The position numbers and the translations under genes are program-made. The notes under the pieces are model-generated. The model saw nothing but the letters and a program-made list of their open reading frames with translations. It was not told the origin of the DNA and did no database searches. DNA of 64,000 nt from Ascaris suum (lineage: Eukaryota; Nematoda; Chromadorea; Rhabditida; Ascarididae), in NCBI GenBank assembly GCA_013433145.1, contig CM024168.1, positions 8,688,184-8,752,183 of the forward strand, read 5' to 3'. Shown here piece after piece: positions 1 to 13,689 of the stretch. Every line of letters starts with the position of its first letter. Positions within the stretch are counted from its first letter, which is position 1.

Positions 1-1003
1 AAATTTAATGGCAAGAAGGAATCTGTTCTCATCACCAACATTATTTTTTCATTTTCAACATCCAAGTCGAGTCAAGTTCAAAAAGTTCGCAACTTGCAAA
101 TAGCAAAAAGAAGTAACTCCCATAAAACGAATGATAAATAACTTCCCGGTTGGCATGTGTTCTGCACACACGTGCATTTTTTACTAATGCACCTAAGGTG
201 CCTCCGTTAGCCTTTTGCTTAGAGAATGCTTCCGTTTTATTTGGTCACCGCATACAAACTGTAAGTCGAGTAGTGCTTTTATCGAATCATGTTCGATGCA
301 CTAACGTCTCTCTTAAATAGGCTTATATGAATATCTTTCTGGAACATCGGATTGACCCATACTCGATTATCTTTGCGATATCGATGACTCAGAGGGTACG
401 CCGAGAGAAATGAGGGAGAGGGGGGGGGTAGGAAAAGGGGAAGAGAAATACAATCAGACCGTTTTCGTGCAGTACCATCCATTCCGATTAATCTTCTTCA
501 CCGAAATTCCTCACACTCAAATAGCTCTTCAGCTTTAACGTCTCACAATTGACACTTTTTTTAAATCGTTTTTTTTGAAAGATAAGGTAACATTTCACAG
601 CTTATGTTCCACTGTTATAACGTCGGGAGTGTGTCAGATGCATCAATCCGAAAATGTTATCCGTAATGACATTCCCCGAGAGCACATGGATACGACTTCC
701 CTCGACAGCGGGAAATTCGTCGGACGAAATTCTCTACATCACTACTTGCTAATGAAATCAAATCACTTTTTGCAAATGCAATTGGAATTATCTATAAAAA
801 TTGCAATACGGAGTTACGCTCTACAGAACTAGAACGCACTCTCTATATCTAGGACGTCATGATATAAACACGCCTACACATGGGAATATGGAGTTCGCAT
901 ACTAGAGGTCGCCTGCGATCAAAAGAACAAACGTCGTAAAGACCCACAGCCTATAGCCATTCTGGTAACAACCATCGGTAACCAACACAGCAGAAAACGA
1001 AAC
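1..1003 (-). other. NAT10 intron (left edge)
   Basis: No block resembling the next NAT10 segment (around the RYAPGD region) is visible, so the intron runs off the window. It contains a G-run near 421-430. Confidence 0.5.
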
Positions 1004-1153
1004 CTTTGAATCCTGTAAGCTCTGGCCCCCCTTTATTGTTAGCAATGGTGCCTGCCGCTTGTTGACGCAACTGTTGGAGAAGCTTAAGCGATAGTGAACG
1101 ACCCGTGCCCTCGTAGCCGTTTATCGTTGACGCCAAAAACACCAGATAGGCTC
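1004..1153 (-). CDS. NAT10: NAT10 exon 9
   Basis: 150 nt beginning with the two bases that finish the split glycine codon, then AYLVFLASTINGYEGTGRSL, ending near GGPELTGFK. The 3' limit (donor GTTTCG at 1003) is the only fitting GT and is less certain than the others, because this stretch is variable in the family. Confidence 0.85.
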
Positions 1154-4100
1154 CTGAATTTCTGCATATATGCATCTTCAAGACAAAAGCAAAAATAAAA
1201 AGTCCATTTAAATGGGAAGCGGGATACCATTTTTCCTCTCGCCATTCCCATTTGTTAGGAAAGCCTTCCAAAACTTTCAAGCATTCAGGATGGAGTATTG
1301 CAAAACACTAAAACGAGTTCAGAGGTAAAGGAGCATAAACAATGTCGCACAAATATCTCTACGAAAATGACAACCAGGAGGGGAAGAGGGTTTAAGAGTG
1401 CAAACGAGGCGCACATGTGTGTCGAGGATACGTGGCAGATAGGCAGTGTCGAAATCTTCGATTCAATCGCGCTGCTTTAAGACTGGAGTATAAATTTAGC
1501 TGAAGAATCATCCACAATTTCATCAACTCGAATAGTTTTTTTCTACTTTCTTGTCATTAATGATGCTCCCACCGCAGCAGAAGCACAAAATAAAAAGCTT
1601 TTGTATATCAGGTTTTCGAAGTGGCGAAACACACACTGAAATGAAACAAGAAATAAAACTGCATGAAAGTCGTACAGTTCAATTTAAAATCTCTGACGCT
1701 TCTTTGGATCGAAATTGGTGTAAAACCACTGAAAGATTTAGGAGGAAACTAAACAGTGGAAACTTTAATATCATCTTCGGGAAAGAACGTCATTCTTAAG
1801 AGAACATAATATATGCGCAAAGAGGGCGCAGAAATGAGCAACAAAAGCCGTGTTGTGGCCGAGAGAGAAGATTCAGTGAAGTGCATGACTAAAGAACGTA
1901 AACAACAGTGGAAAATTAAATAAAACGAACTGTGACGCAAAAATTCAACTATCTGCCCCCCCCCCTTCCCCCACACATACGTCTCCTAAACTTCTCTCAC
2001 GAGGTTTCGCCCCTCTTTTAGATTATCTAGTGAATTATATATAGCATATCTCAAACTTTTCACAGTTAATGAGAACATATCACTCTTGTTCAAGTGAAGA
2101 AGTGGTGAGAGTGAACATCGGCACCTAAACTATTTCAGGAGGAATTTGTGCTCACAAGAAAAGATAAAGGAAATACAGAGTTGAAGGACAGTAAAGCAAA
2201 ACGTGCACTGCAAATGTAAATGCAGCGCTCTTCGCTCGCCAAAAACTATTAAAAAACCGACCAGAAATGAGCTCCTTCACGACTGGAAGAGGAATTGCAG
2301 CTGCTTCATCAATAACGACCAACTCGGCCTGCGAGAGTTTCGCCGAATCTCGTGGATCGATGTACTGAAACTCGAACGTTTGTCACACGAATAAATCACT
2401 GTTGCACAATGCCGAACTATACTCTTAGAATAGACCCCGCGCTCGAAAAACACAGGCTTAAAATAATTCCAGGCGAATTGTAACAATGAACTTGCCAGAT
2501 CTAGAGTCTATATATGGGCAACTGACTAGTACACTTCAAAACAGAAATTCGATATCTTGCAAGATCACATAACCCACTAAGTCAAGCTGTTTAGCCAGTG
2601 CTCATGAGCACTGAGCAAAAGCATAGAATGTCAGACACCAGCATCATCTTTTTTTGTGACGCAGAAATTCTGTGACAGCAACTGTAACCAATTCTTTTTT
2701 TTTTCTCGCAATATACTGAGTAATTAGCATCGCTGCATTACTTTAAATACCCTGGTGACTGTTGCGCACTGAACAGTCCTGCAAGGTTTGACCTTCATGA
2801 CGGTTACCCCTTGAGACTTGAATATCGCCATTCCTTTCAAGGCTTTGAACCATTCTTCTTTGCTGAGCCAAAGAGCACAAAGGTACACACCTTGGAACTC
2901 ATCACCCATTTGGCACGTGAAATGCACTGCTTACTTTTGCTCACTCACTTACTGCATGATCTACTGCTTCTTTGCGCAACTTTTCCCCATTCATTTCTTC
3001 TCTGCTCAGAGCTTATAGTACTACTACAGCAACACAACACGAATAGATAATATAAAGCAACGGTAGCGGCTGAGAGGAAAAAAGACAACCAGCAATGAGC
3101 ACTGGAAGCCTACTTCCCATCAGCCAGGTAAAGGAATATATCTCTATTATGCTATTGTTCGAAGCTTAAACTCATTTATACTGTAAACAGCGCGCCGCTG
3201 CACCGATCCTCAGCCGGCCTTAACCCCTTCAAGATGCAAAACGCTCATTAAGATTGGATTGCTTTTCAGCCATTGAAATCAATCATAAAACAAAATTTAT
3301 TCACCTGGACAACTTGCCGATGGTCTCTGAAGACATTCACGCGAACAAGCGCTTTGCCGAATTGCGGATTGGTCGAGTGAAGTAACTCAAAATCGGCATG
3401 TTCCTCCATGCCCATCGTCTGTAGTCCTTTGACCACGAATTCGAACAACGTTTTTAGATTGTCAGGTGCCGGACTTGTCACGAAAATATTCGTATATCCG
3501 AAGCCGATCGCGCCGGCTACTGCCAATCCCAAAGCTGCTGACTTGCCCCTCCCTCGTGCAGCCGTTATTGAACACGTCGCTTGGAGTGACTTCTCGGTTA
3601 TGACATCCAGCAGGCGAAGCAGTGCCTTCAAAAAGCAATCTATCAATTCAATGAGCAAACAAAATAACAAATACAGTCGCCTCCCCTCGGAGCCATTATA
3701 TGGATAACGACAGCCTCAAGCTATTCCTCATCCAACCAGAAGATTAATTTAACAGCATTTTTTAGAAGGTGACTCACATTACATAAAGATTTTATGCCAC
3801 CTATCATAATTATTAGATTATTGCCTTTTATACTTCCAGGAAATATAAAAGACACCATATGATGAACTTTAGATTGATGGCTGCTTCTCTTCCCTTTGAA
3901 CTCATGCAATACGTTCCATTCTTTCGCCTAGGTACTGTAAACATAAAGCGTATGTTCTTATATGGTAGCCAAAACAGCACGCGCAAGTAACCACAGTGAG
4001 ACTGCGATGCTTGGTGCAAATGCTTTAAGACAAAGCTGTAAACTATCAAAATATTTTATAAACAAAGCGGTGCCAAACTTTAGGCGTAGGAACGCAGACA

Positions 4101-7100
4101 TTAGTGAAGAAAAAACAGCGTACTGGCCGGAATATTTACTGAAGGACATACTGCCTCAGTCAGCAGCAAGAGTGCACAAAAACAAACCATGCACAAGTGC
4201 TGTCAAAAGATTACTGAGTGGTGCGCATGTACACACTACAGAACTTCGTGATATAACTCCCACTCTCTTGTTCTCCGAACCCGCAAAGAATAAACACCAA
4301 AAAAAAAACAGTAATTAATTTGTTCAGAAGAGCTATCTGTCACCTGTGCTCTCATCTTTCCTTCAACCTGTTAAAAATAAACCAACTGCGTTGTGCTGTC
4401 TCCGCCTGTATGTATCCATTCGTTAACATTACCTGCCTAGTGAACTAGCATTTAAGTTTTCGCGCCGCTCACATTTTTTTGCTACGCAAATAAATTTTTC
4501 GGAGGGTCTTGACTGAGCGACCAGTCAACCAGATCTGAAGGGTGAAGTAACCAGTCAACCAGATCTGCAAAATCGAGCATTCAGTTCATGAGTTTTGGCT
4601 TCCGCATTTAACTTGGCAGGACCCCATTCGTTCACCAACAGATTCAGTGAATGAAATGTAAATGAATTACTACCTTTGCTTGACATGTTGTTTTACATTT
4701 ATCAATAAGTGGTCCAATCGGTTTCGCGTCAGCCAACGATGTCTTAAGTGCGTTCAGTTCCTCTTGCTTTCCGGTCGTTTCATTCTGAAAGAAACGCCAC
4801 TTTGGTGTCCAATTAGCGTTGCCGAATTATTTAACTTGATGGATATAATGCTCAGTACAGAGTGATCTCCCTCCTAAGTTTCAAGTTGGCCTATCAGCTT
4901 CCAAAGAAGTTGTAGTTCTTTAAGGGATGCTTGAAAAACTTTATGCATCTTCTGTCGGTCGGTTTCCCATTTTATACCAGCAGGGCACAAAAAAGGTCTT
5001 TCAGATGAAATCTGAATCAGTTTGGAGCAAAATTAGAATCAAAGCCCTATAGTGAGTCTATGTAATAAACTAAGCCTTGCAGAGCCTACAACTTATGTTG
5101 CAGGTCAGTGGCTTGCAACGTAAGTTCGTAGCGCTCATTCAAGACTTTTCAAAGTAGTTTGTTTTCAACAAAAAACAAATCCAAACAAATTCAAAACTAC
5201 ATGTCAATCTATTAACCTTACTCTTTACGGCCTTTTTCCAACGCTTGGGCTGTTGGTCGATCCCGCTGTAATAGGCTGGTTTCTTTTGATGCCAGAAAAT
5301 CTACTAGTTAGTTCCGTCTTTATCTTTGCTAAGGTTAAATAAACGCAGACTGCTGGAGAGTGAACAGAAGAGATGATGACCTGGCAGGACAGAATCCGGC
5401 GACCGTGGAGAGTGGGGCAGAACCTCCAAATCGTGAATGGCCTTTTGTAAGATTCGTTGTATGCAGCTGAGCGTTGTTGCGTTACAAAATCACTTTAAAT
5501 GAGGCATTGTGGCAGATTCTATCTAACTGTCTTAGTCAGACGTTACAGCTCTCGAAGAAGGTCACTGACTATTTAGTTTTTGTTGTGATCGGCTCCAGGT
5601 ATACTACGCTTTCTAGTTCTCTTTAGACTGACAGCAGTACTCCCCAAGGATGCACTTCGACCTCACCTCGTGCTATTCCCTAAGGCTTACCCATATCTTC
5701 CTTTGCTTCCTACTAATTACAGGCATCATTTCTCGTTGCCCAACCAGCTTCACAAAAGGTAGATGCTGAAATTGTGCAAGCCGGTAGCAGCGGGATACAC
5801 AGATTGTGATATGCTGAATCTTGTTGTTCGCATTCAATTCTCATAGCATCCATGCACCTTGCCTATCGGTCGCCGGTCTATCAACTGTCGTATGTTTGGA
5901 TTCCATCTCTGTGACTAGTTCGCGATTTCACAAGGAAATTCTCTTCGACTAGAGCATTCAGCTGATCTTCGTCGAAGTCGGTCGTTCTTCCGCAAAGATG
6001 ATTTCCGAAAATCATACAAGTCGCGGCTGCTAGCTTTAAAGGGTGAGAGCCATTTTCAAGTCACTGAATACTTAATGAAAGCAAACAGTATCAGTGTTCG
6101 ATTTTGTTGATTTCGCATTCCACAGTTTCAAGCAGAATAATATATTTGCATTTGAGTCAAAGTTAACGATCTCAAAAGAACCTTGTAGATGAAAAAGAGG
6201 GTCACATATGGCGAATAATATTTACACGCAGGCAGTTCATGATGTAGAAAGTCGCCACCAACTTGTGCTCCAGCTCCATAGTACAAAGAGGAATGAAAGG
6301 CCGCTACTAACAGTGTGAAGGCAATGAAAATTGAATTACTAGTGACAGCCGCTAAGCTGTTAATAAAAATAACCTAACCTTTGTGTTGGCGGGCACTGCC
6401 TCAATTTTGGCGATATGTGAGGAGAGTGGCAAGATGTTAAGACGATCATCGACCACCGCACAATCACGACAGCTCGCCAATGACAGGATAAATCTTTCGT
6501 TAAAGCGAGCTACAATCTGAGAATGCGACTCGGTTCGATAGCGACTGTGCACATCCTGCAACCGTCACATTACATAAAGAAAAAAAAAGGAAATGAACAA
6601 ACACAACGACATTCGTCAATTTAAAAACCTTAAACACAACAACCGAAAGACCGTCCGTTATTTCTACAGCAACCCCTCAAAAAAAAACTAAACCATCTAG
6701 AATGCTAAATTCGGCCGTCTTTATCTTATTATTATATGCCTACAGGGACGTTAGTATTTTGATATTTTTGCGGCACTTTGATGCGACTCCAAATTTGTCA
6801 AGCCTAAACCTCACCTACATATACAAGCATTTCCGTGAAGGGTTGAGAAATTACATGAATGAAATTTCAGTTTCGTCGCATAGCACAGAATAAACCATTC
6901 TATTTTGATGGACGTGCACAATTTTGACGTTCTCACGCTTCCAGCAAATGTTTCATCTCATAAAACGCCTCTAAAGAGTAAATGAGTATAAATGATATAA
7001 CTTCGTATAAATCAAATAAGAGCAAACCATAGTCATGGTATAGAGTTGCTTAAGAGAGTTGACCGTTTTGAGCAGAATCACAACAATCCCACCGCCTTCT

Positions 7101-10100
7101 ACCGTTTCAACGGTTCGTGCCAAAAGATTTGGTGTTATTGCTTCGAAGTCCTTAAAAACAGCGTTGTACACAGACTAGGAGCGGTGCTGTATGAGCGGCA
7201 ATTTGCCAGAGAAGGATATCCACTGACGAACGAAAATTTTAGAGTCAGTGGAAGTAAATTCAAAAATGAGACTGAAGGAAGGAGGAGGAGACAATGAAGG
7301 ATTCAAAACTCCTGCTCGATATCCAGGAGTTCCAAAAGTAGGATACAGATCGACTAAAAAATCGTAGCCCTGATCCCAAGAACAGCACTGTTGAAGAAAG
7401 TATCTTCAAAAAAAGCTCTACAATCAATATACAAAAACCTATATTCCTCCTAATCCCTCAACACTTTCGCTGCTGCCCATTAAACTATTGTGAAGGTACC
7501 AATACATCTTGATGAATCCATAGAGATCTGTTCGAGGTAATGTAAGTTTACGACAGACGAGACAGTAACTTCATATCTGCATAATTATGAAGGCCTCGTT
7601 ATTTCTTCACATAAAAAAGCATAAGAGCACCAAAGCGTTTGAATAAAACGACGCAGTTCGGTGCACTTTACCATCGAAGGCTGTGAAGTGCGAGAGAGAT
7701 AGTAAGCGCTGAACTCTCAGCTGCACTGCAATCTTATATGTCACTTCTTCCCACTACACGCAACTATAACACATTCTATAAACTTACTAAGAGTTTAGGT
7801 GACAATCCAGTTGGCAGCTAACAAAAAAACGAGCCATCTCTTATTTCTTCACCCTTCACATCAAAAAAATCTTCAGAGGATACCAATTAATGCGGTGGAA
7901 TGACAAGTCTGCACTTTAGATGCAATAACTTCCACATGGGATAATCCGTTTCACAATGAAACATACCTGCAAGACGAGCATTCCAAAAGTGTTTCCGAGA
8001 ATTTTTTCCGTCTCTGAATAGTAACAATAACGAATATGCGTCGAAGAAATGAACAACTCGAATGGATCATCCTGAAATTAAACAAAGTCTCATTCGACAA
8101 AGGACATGTGTCACATGTGTGAGACTCATAAGAAAAGCTTTTAGAACACCACGAAGCAACGGCCTTCTAAATCAACAAACTTCACTGCACGATCGTGACA
8201 TATTTCACTCCCATAAACACCAAGATGAGTCTAAAATTCACTCCCTCTCTCCGAAAGAGAAATTAAATTCTTCGCCAGTTCGAAGCTGCGACTGTCTGTT
8301 GGACCGGCAATTGAACGGCATCATCGTAAGGTGTACTGTCTGATGAATTCCTTTAAACGCCTTCATTCAAATTTATTACAAGACCATGGCCATATGAAAA
8401 AACTAGATTTGTGCAATCAATATGCTTTGGAAAGTAAAAAAAAAACTAGACCTGTGCACAGCCTGAATCTAAATATGAGACCTCTACTCCGTATAGCAGA
8501 TCATCTCTTTCACAGCTGAAATATTTAGATTTCAAGTCGGCATGCGCCCAGTTACGTCAGACTATACATTTTTCACCGTTTTAAATTACGTTTTACGAAG
8601 AATGCTTCAAGGATTTTACCTTCCTGCGTTCTTGTGTCCACTATTTAAAAAAGGCAATTTATTGATATTCAAATATTTTAGTTTAATATTTATGCAAACC
8701 GCTCTCCTGGAGTGACCCGCCATCTCAAAGAAATTTACTTAACATTGCCATCTAGAGATTTTCTTCCCGAATCAGTGGATTAAACGCTGCTTTTCTGGAA
8801 AAAAATGATACGAGAGGCTAATATACAGCAAAGAAAATATAAACTACCAGTAGATGCAAGAGCATCAAGAAGCAATCGCTCGAAAAACCTATGATGGCCA
8901 AGAAAATTGGCACAATAAGCAAAAAAATAAATGTGTGGTTTAGGAAATATAGCGCTCAAAATGCACTTTAGCATTTGTGCTTAAAAATTAGCACAGAATC
9001 GCCGAGAATTCAAGCTGCGGCATTCCGTTATAAATGCACCATTTACGATTGGCATCGGTTATTTACTTCAGCTGAAACAACGCGACTCTAATCTAACAGG
9101 AAGTATAAGTGTGACACGGAAATTGGAGAGTTCTCCTTTTTCCTCTCCATCTGTGCAAAGCAACTGTCAGAAGAGGCTATTTTGCACAAACAGCGATTGT
9201 GCTTTAGTGAAGGTGACTGACTGAAATTCTTTCGGTTGGCAATTGATCGAAAATACTAGGATGCAACCGGAAGTCAGCAGAAATCGAAAGCTGTCTAAAA
9301 TGCTGTCCAGTTACAGACCGGAAATACTGCTTTAAAAAGAACGAGGTTCCCTGCAATCGTGAAATGCCGAGTTTCGTTTACAAATGAGGAAAAAACCGAA
9401 AGAGGTGGAACCGTGTTTTGGATGGTCGAGAAGTTTTGGACGGTTACTGTCACCGCTATGCACTATCCAGTTGACGCAGATGAACGGCTGTATGAACGGC
9501 AGGCATTATAGACGGTTAGAGAGATAGGTGTGCTTGCAGACAGGATTCATTTTTGTGCAGAAGGAGGGAAGGAAAAGGATGCAGGATGCACTTTGGAATT
9601 TCAGAAATGAACTAGAATAGAGTTTGCCGAAATAAAAAAATTTCTGCCACAAGAAAATAAGACTGAAAAAAATCGAAAAACTTCCAAGGAACTTTCGAAA
9701 ATCAGGATGAGAGATTGGCCTGGGTGGGAGGATGAGGGAAATTAATTCCCCGCAACGTCTTCGTCTTTCATCCCAGCTTGCATACAGATTTGTCCACATG
9801 ATAATAAAGAATGCTGCAGGGAGTAAAACTTGAAAAGGTACCTTCGCATCCATACAACCACTACGAATTTTCTTCTTCAGTTCTTTCATTCGCTTCTTAC
9901 GATGCGAGGAGAAGCCGAGTTCTTTTTTATAGCACCAAAGCACCGACGGTCGAGCAGCTACTGCCGCCTTCGATAGGATGTGATGCAGAATCACCACCTT
10001 AAAACAAATGCAGCCAGTTTAAATAGGCGACGACAGAAGAAAGCAGGCTCTTCATTCACCTCGGAATACCGCGACAACCAAAGCGAACAACGTCGTGGTC

Positions 10101-10986
10101 CACTTCGAAAAGTGCAGCCTAACGGTGATAAAGGAACGGTGGGAGGGAGGGAGGGAGGAGGGGTAGGGATGAGAAGAGGGAAAATATTAGTCTAGTAGAC
10201 CCCCAAGGAGGTTACCCGAACAAACTTTCAAATGATGACATCAAATCTGATTACAATGATTCTCACTGACTGTGCACTTATATTTTTGTCAGCAGATCCT
10301 TCGCCTTCAACCCTAAAACGAGCTCTTCTGAACTGTCGCTCATTAATAACAAAATACGAAGCCGATCAAATATAATTGATGTTTTCTTTTTGAACTGTGT
10401 TAACTGTATGCGAACACAATCCGTAATCGTGAATCCATTTTTAAATTTCTGTTAGCGCAATCCATTGCAAATAATCGTGCCGGCGGCCCATTTGTTACTA
10501 GTCCGAACAAGACATGCAGACACATGCTGAAGTCTCCGTTGAGAATCATCCTTTTGACGGCTATCATTCATTTGAAAGCGCATTTCTCTTTTGCATTACT
10601 TTACGTTGAGGTTTAACGCCATTTCTAAGGCAAACTGACAATCGATGGTAATCGTCAGGACATCGCCACCGAGACGTTGGTGTGGAATAGAGATAACAGC
10701 GGAAATAGGAGTTTCTAGTACGTATATTCACGTCATCAATATACACCAGAATAAACCCATTTCATGGCTCAAACACGTCCCAGCTTCATTTCTTATGCTT
10801 CTGCGGCTAGAGAAACACAAACGCCTTGATATTCTTTTGAGGAGTCATCATCCTTTGCTCGAAAAGAAAGGAACGTACCTGATCTCTGCCTTTATCACCG
10901 ACAATAACAAACATAGAACGATGACCTTTCGCAACACCATTTTCGATGATAACGCGAATCCTGTTATCCAGCTTCGTACGTGCCAT
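1004..10986 (-). CDS. NAT10: NAT10 / Kre33 RNA cytidine acetyltransferase, 5' nine exons (3' end outside window)
   Basis: Encodes the N-terminal ~451 residues of the nucleolar enzyme that makes N4-acetylcytidine in 18S rRNA and tRNA using acetyl-CoA and ATP. Minus-strand exons in transcript order: 10986-10879, 9997-9842, 8071-7967, 7150-7028, 6555-6379, 4784-4674, 3625-3305, 2364-2262, 1153-1004. All introns are GT..AG and phases agree. Landmarks: start MARTKLDNRIRVIIENG; PSVLWCYKKELGFSSHRKKR; PNLLARTVETVEGGG; DVHSRYRTESHS; Walker A GRGKSA at about residues 285-290; Walker B VVIDEAAA at about 383-390; STINGYEGTGRSLSLKL. Each aligns, from memory of the family, with human NAT10 in order and spacing. 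The helicase domain is cut at the window edge and the GNAT acetyltransferase domain is missing from view. The ATG is chosen because it matches the family start; an AG at 11014-11015 could be a trans-splice site 27 nt upstream (inference). Confidence 0.95.
2262..2364 (-). CDS. NAT10: NAT10 exon 8 (Walker B)
   Basis: 103 nt: YIDPRDSAKLSQAELVVIDE followed by AAAIPLP and VVKELIS. Acceptor is TTTCAG. The exon ends in phase 1 (TCT G) before GTCGGT, and the G joins the GA of exon 9 to restore the glycine of SGAYLVF. Confidence 0.94.
3305..3625 (-). CDS. NAT10: NAT10 exon 7 (Walker A)
   Basis: 107 codons starting ALLRLLDVITEKS. It contains ITAARGRGKSAALGLAVAG (P-loop that binds ATP) and FGYTNIFVTSPAPDNL, and ends NVFRDHRQVVQ before donor GTGAAT. 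Confidence 0.96.
4520..4567 (+). repeat. 18-bp direct repeat, two copies
   Basis: ACCAGTCAACCAGATCTG occurs at 4520-4537 and again at 4550-4567, inside the NAT10 intron between exons 6 and 7. Probably a small local duplication. Confidence 0.8.
4674..4784 (-). CDS. NAT10: NAT10 exon 6
   Basis: 37 codons, NETTGKQEELNALKTSLADA onward to ..DKCKTTCQAK, acceptor TTTCTTTCAG, donor GTAGTA. It corresponds to the variable LKESLQDT..CKTLDQAK segment before the helicase domain. Confidence 0.9.
6379..6555 (-). CDS. NAT10: NAT10 exon 5
   Basis: 59 codons, DVHSRYRTESHSQIVARFNE onward to ..IEAVPANTK, acceptor TTGCAG, donor GTTAGG. It continues exon 4 exactly as in the human protein (..TMTM then DVHSRYRTE). 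Confidence 0.95.
7028..7150 (-). CDS. NAT10: NAT10 exon 4
   Basis: 41 codons from DFEAITPNLLARTVETVEGG to SLKQLYTMTM, acceptor TTTTTAAG, donor GTTTGC. This is one of the most conserved blocks of the family. Phase 0 on both sides. Confidence 0.95.
7967..8071 (-). CDS. NAT10: NAT10 exon 3
   Basis: 35 codons, DDPFELFISSTHIRYCYYSE onward to ..FGMLVLQ, between acceptor TTTCAG and donor GTATGT. Too short to stand out as an open frame; found by homology to the IRYCYY..ETHKILGNTFGM region and by phase 0 at both ends. Confidence 0.93.
9842..9997 (-). CDS. NAT10: NAT10 exon 2
   Basis: 52 codons, VVILHHILSKAAVAARPSVL onward to ..RSGCMDAK, with acceptor TTTTAAG and donor GTACCT. It contains the near-invariant block WCYKKELGFSSHRKKRM. 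The frame stays open past the donor, but that continuation does not resemble the family. Confidence 0.95.
10879..10986 (-). CDS. NAT10: NAT10 exon 1 (initiator)
   Basis: 36 codons from ATG at 10986, ending ..VIVGDKGRDQ before a GTACGT donor at 10878. Phase 0. The start matches the usual short N-terminus of the family, and no longer in-frame extension is needed. Confidence 0.93.
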
Positions 10987-12540
10987 CGTTTATTCTCAGT
11001 TTATCAGCAATACCTGGCAAGTATTTAAGAGTACCGCTCTTTCAACACATATAAATCAAAAAACGATGCGTTTTTAATGACATAAAAAGCGAATGCACTT
11101 GTTTTACAAGCTTTAGATAAGAAAAAAAAAAACAGCAAATGCTCAACGCCATACATATAGCTATCCACCACTTGAAGAACAAATGCACACTCTCGGAAAG
11201 CTTCATGCGAAATGCGACCTACGATCACACAGACAGGCGAAAATGAGTTCTCCCAAACTGTCATTACCAAAACCTCGAAATTGTTATGCAATCGATATAT
11301 ACCTTCTCGATGAGTGCCGATCTGAAGTTCTCAGCAGAAGTGAAAGTTCATTCATCCGTTGAAGCTGGATGAGCTGTTGTGAAGTTGCTTTGCTTTGTAA
11401 AAGCGTAGATGTAGCTGCTGGCTTCATCTACGTCAAAACAATGGGAAAGGGGGGAAGGGGAGAGGGGGGGGGAAGTCGCCTCGACGTCGCCCGGGCAATT
11501 TTTTTTTGAATTTTTGCCAACGGCTGGCAAGAACATTTCTAGGTTGGGCAATTATTCCACAGCACAAAAGGATCGTAAGAGGCATGAGTCCGATGAGGAT
11601 GGTGCAAGCGGGATGCTTCTTCGTTGCTACGGTATCATCGGTATTTTCCGCGTATTTTTGAGCTAAAACCACCCTCGAAGAACTCGGAAAAAGAGCTCTT
11701 TTTAGGCCGAGGGTGCCAGCATGAATCAACAGAAACCACGCCTTTTATTTAAAATACCCGTCTTTTCCGGAAAATTTCACGGTGGCGCAGTTCAACTCAT
11801 TTTCTTCTTAACATTTATGATTTCTTCTTCAGAATTTGCTAAAAGGTGCGTTCATTTTCGTCCTGCAACACGTCATTCACGAGAGACTTCTGACTCCTTC
11901 CTTTTCTCTGCCTCCTCCTTCCCCCCCCCCCCCCCCTCTTCGTCAAGCCACAATTCTCATAGCGGGTCTGAAAACAAAGCGTACAACGGAAGATAAAAAA
12001 AGAGGATAAAAATGTCCTGAAAGCATCCGGCCGGAGAGAAATAGAAAGCCTCGGGGTTCAACACATAACAGCAGCAAAAGGGTGCGAAGATTACAACAAC
12101 TCAACCGCTGTTTGAAAGACGAAAAAATTGGAAGCGTTAAAGATATCGCTACGGAACAAATTCTTCCACGTTCTCAGAATACGAAGCCGAAATGATGGAG
12201 AACATTTTTGGCGGTGATGCCGACGATATCACGTCGACGAGCAAAGAAATATTATGAAACACTTCCGAGAGAGGAACTTCTGGAAAAGCTGTGCATAATC
12301 TTATTTCAAGCAATCAAATCAAATTTCAGCGACATTTCAGCGAAAAGCCAAAGGTTCTTCACCCGACAGTGTAATCTGAAGTGAATTGTACTGAATCGTC
12401 TTCATTCGCATGGATAAAGAAAAACACACAGCAGTGATGATATACATTAGCACGACATCGGCAAGTACAGCTTATAAATGGATTAAATACATTCACATAA
12501 AAGCAGCAAGAAAAAAGAGTAAAGAATACTAAATGGTGTG
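10987..12540. other. Intergenic, no gene recognised
   Basis: Region upstream of NAT10. It includes G- and C-rich homopolymer tracts (11450-11470 and about 11922-11937). The open frames here are low-complexity or antisense to one another, and none resembles a known protein. Confidence 0.5.
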
Positions 12541-12663
12541 GGTATACTTAGCCACAAGCGCATGCGCAAGGAGAGGATGGAGAGACGCAACGTCGTCCAC
12601 GTGACGCGCAACTGGTGTCGCGTTATGCATTATCTTACGGTTAAACAAAAACTGAATTCATGA
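12541..12663 (+). repeat. Coding-repeat fragment (copy 1)
   Basis: In frame from GGTATACTTAGC this reads GILSHKRMRKERMERRN.. to a TGA at 12661-12663. It matches the protein read from the minus strand at 15005-15090 (VDYLSHKRTRTGEMERN), so both are copies of one dispersed element, in inverted orientation. Function unknown; possibly part of the retroelement debris lying between them. Confidence 0.5.
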
Positions 12664-13689
12664 ATCGACCCTCGACGGTTTGATGAAATGATTGAACATG
12701 ACCGATTGTTAGCACCAGATGAATTCATTCGACAGTTCCATTTCTATCACTTCAGTATAGGCATATCGATAACGGGCATTGTAAGTTCGCCAATCGACGC
12801 TTTCATAGTTCATTGCACTGACATAGCATTGACATAGACAAGTCCAGCTCGAAGACGACATGCTCCTAATTCGATTCTAGCCAAAGAAGCGCCAATTCGT
12901 AACCGTAAAGAAGATTATCAAGAGCACTCGTTTCGAGCCACTAGTCTCGAGGCTGAATAACGCAACGTGCAAGTTACCTGTCCACCAACTCGAAGTCGAT
13001 TAATGTCACAATTGTTTGCATCATTTGCATTTCCAAGTCTTCGCATTCGACAATGCGTCGACTAATGCGGATCGTGTTAACGGCAAGAGCCGCGTGCAGT
13101 GCTCAACCTTCAGAAAGTTAATGGGCAACGCAACAGTGCCGTTAGGACTGCTTGCTTATTTCGCATCCTTTAGCATTAGATAGCGAGCGATTCATTTCGA
13201 CCTTTCGGAGCACTCGCGTTTGCATCAAGGGAACGGGACATCATTCGATATCACCTTCACATATCGCAGAAGACCGAGCTTTCCAAAACAACTGCTTCAG
13301 AGGAATCCCTAAACAATGCTTTCAAATGAGAGTTCAGATCATGAGTGTGAGATTTCAGAGATGTTCATGAACTTGTTGGCGAAATGCTGTACGCAGCGCT
13401 GAACACTGTGAAGCCGACATTGACTCAATGGCTGCAGCGCTATGCTTCGACTCAATTATTTCATTGTGATGCAGAGCGATCCTGAGCCCTCCGCATCCAA
13501 GTAAATACGTATCATCTTCCGTTGATCGTTTTACGTTCTTGGTTACCACTAGAAGATTCACTTAGCATCTATCGTCATTTAACCTGGGCACGCTTAGTTT
13601 TCGTACATTTCTTCAACGATATCCTTCAATGCGGATTCAGAACGTCTTCGTCAGTTTGTTGACACTTTCCATTGCCCTTTCCAATGTTA

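Noticed and set aside
9506..9841. Extension of the NAT10 exon 2 frame to a stop
   Set aside because: The continuation after AAG|GTACCT has no family similarity; exon 3 at 8071-7967 supplies the conserved continuation.
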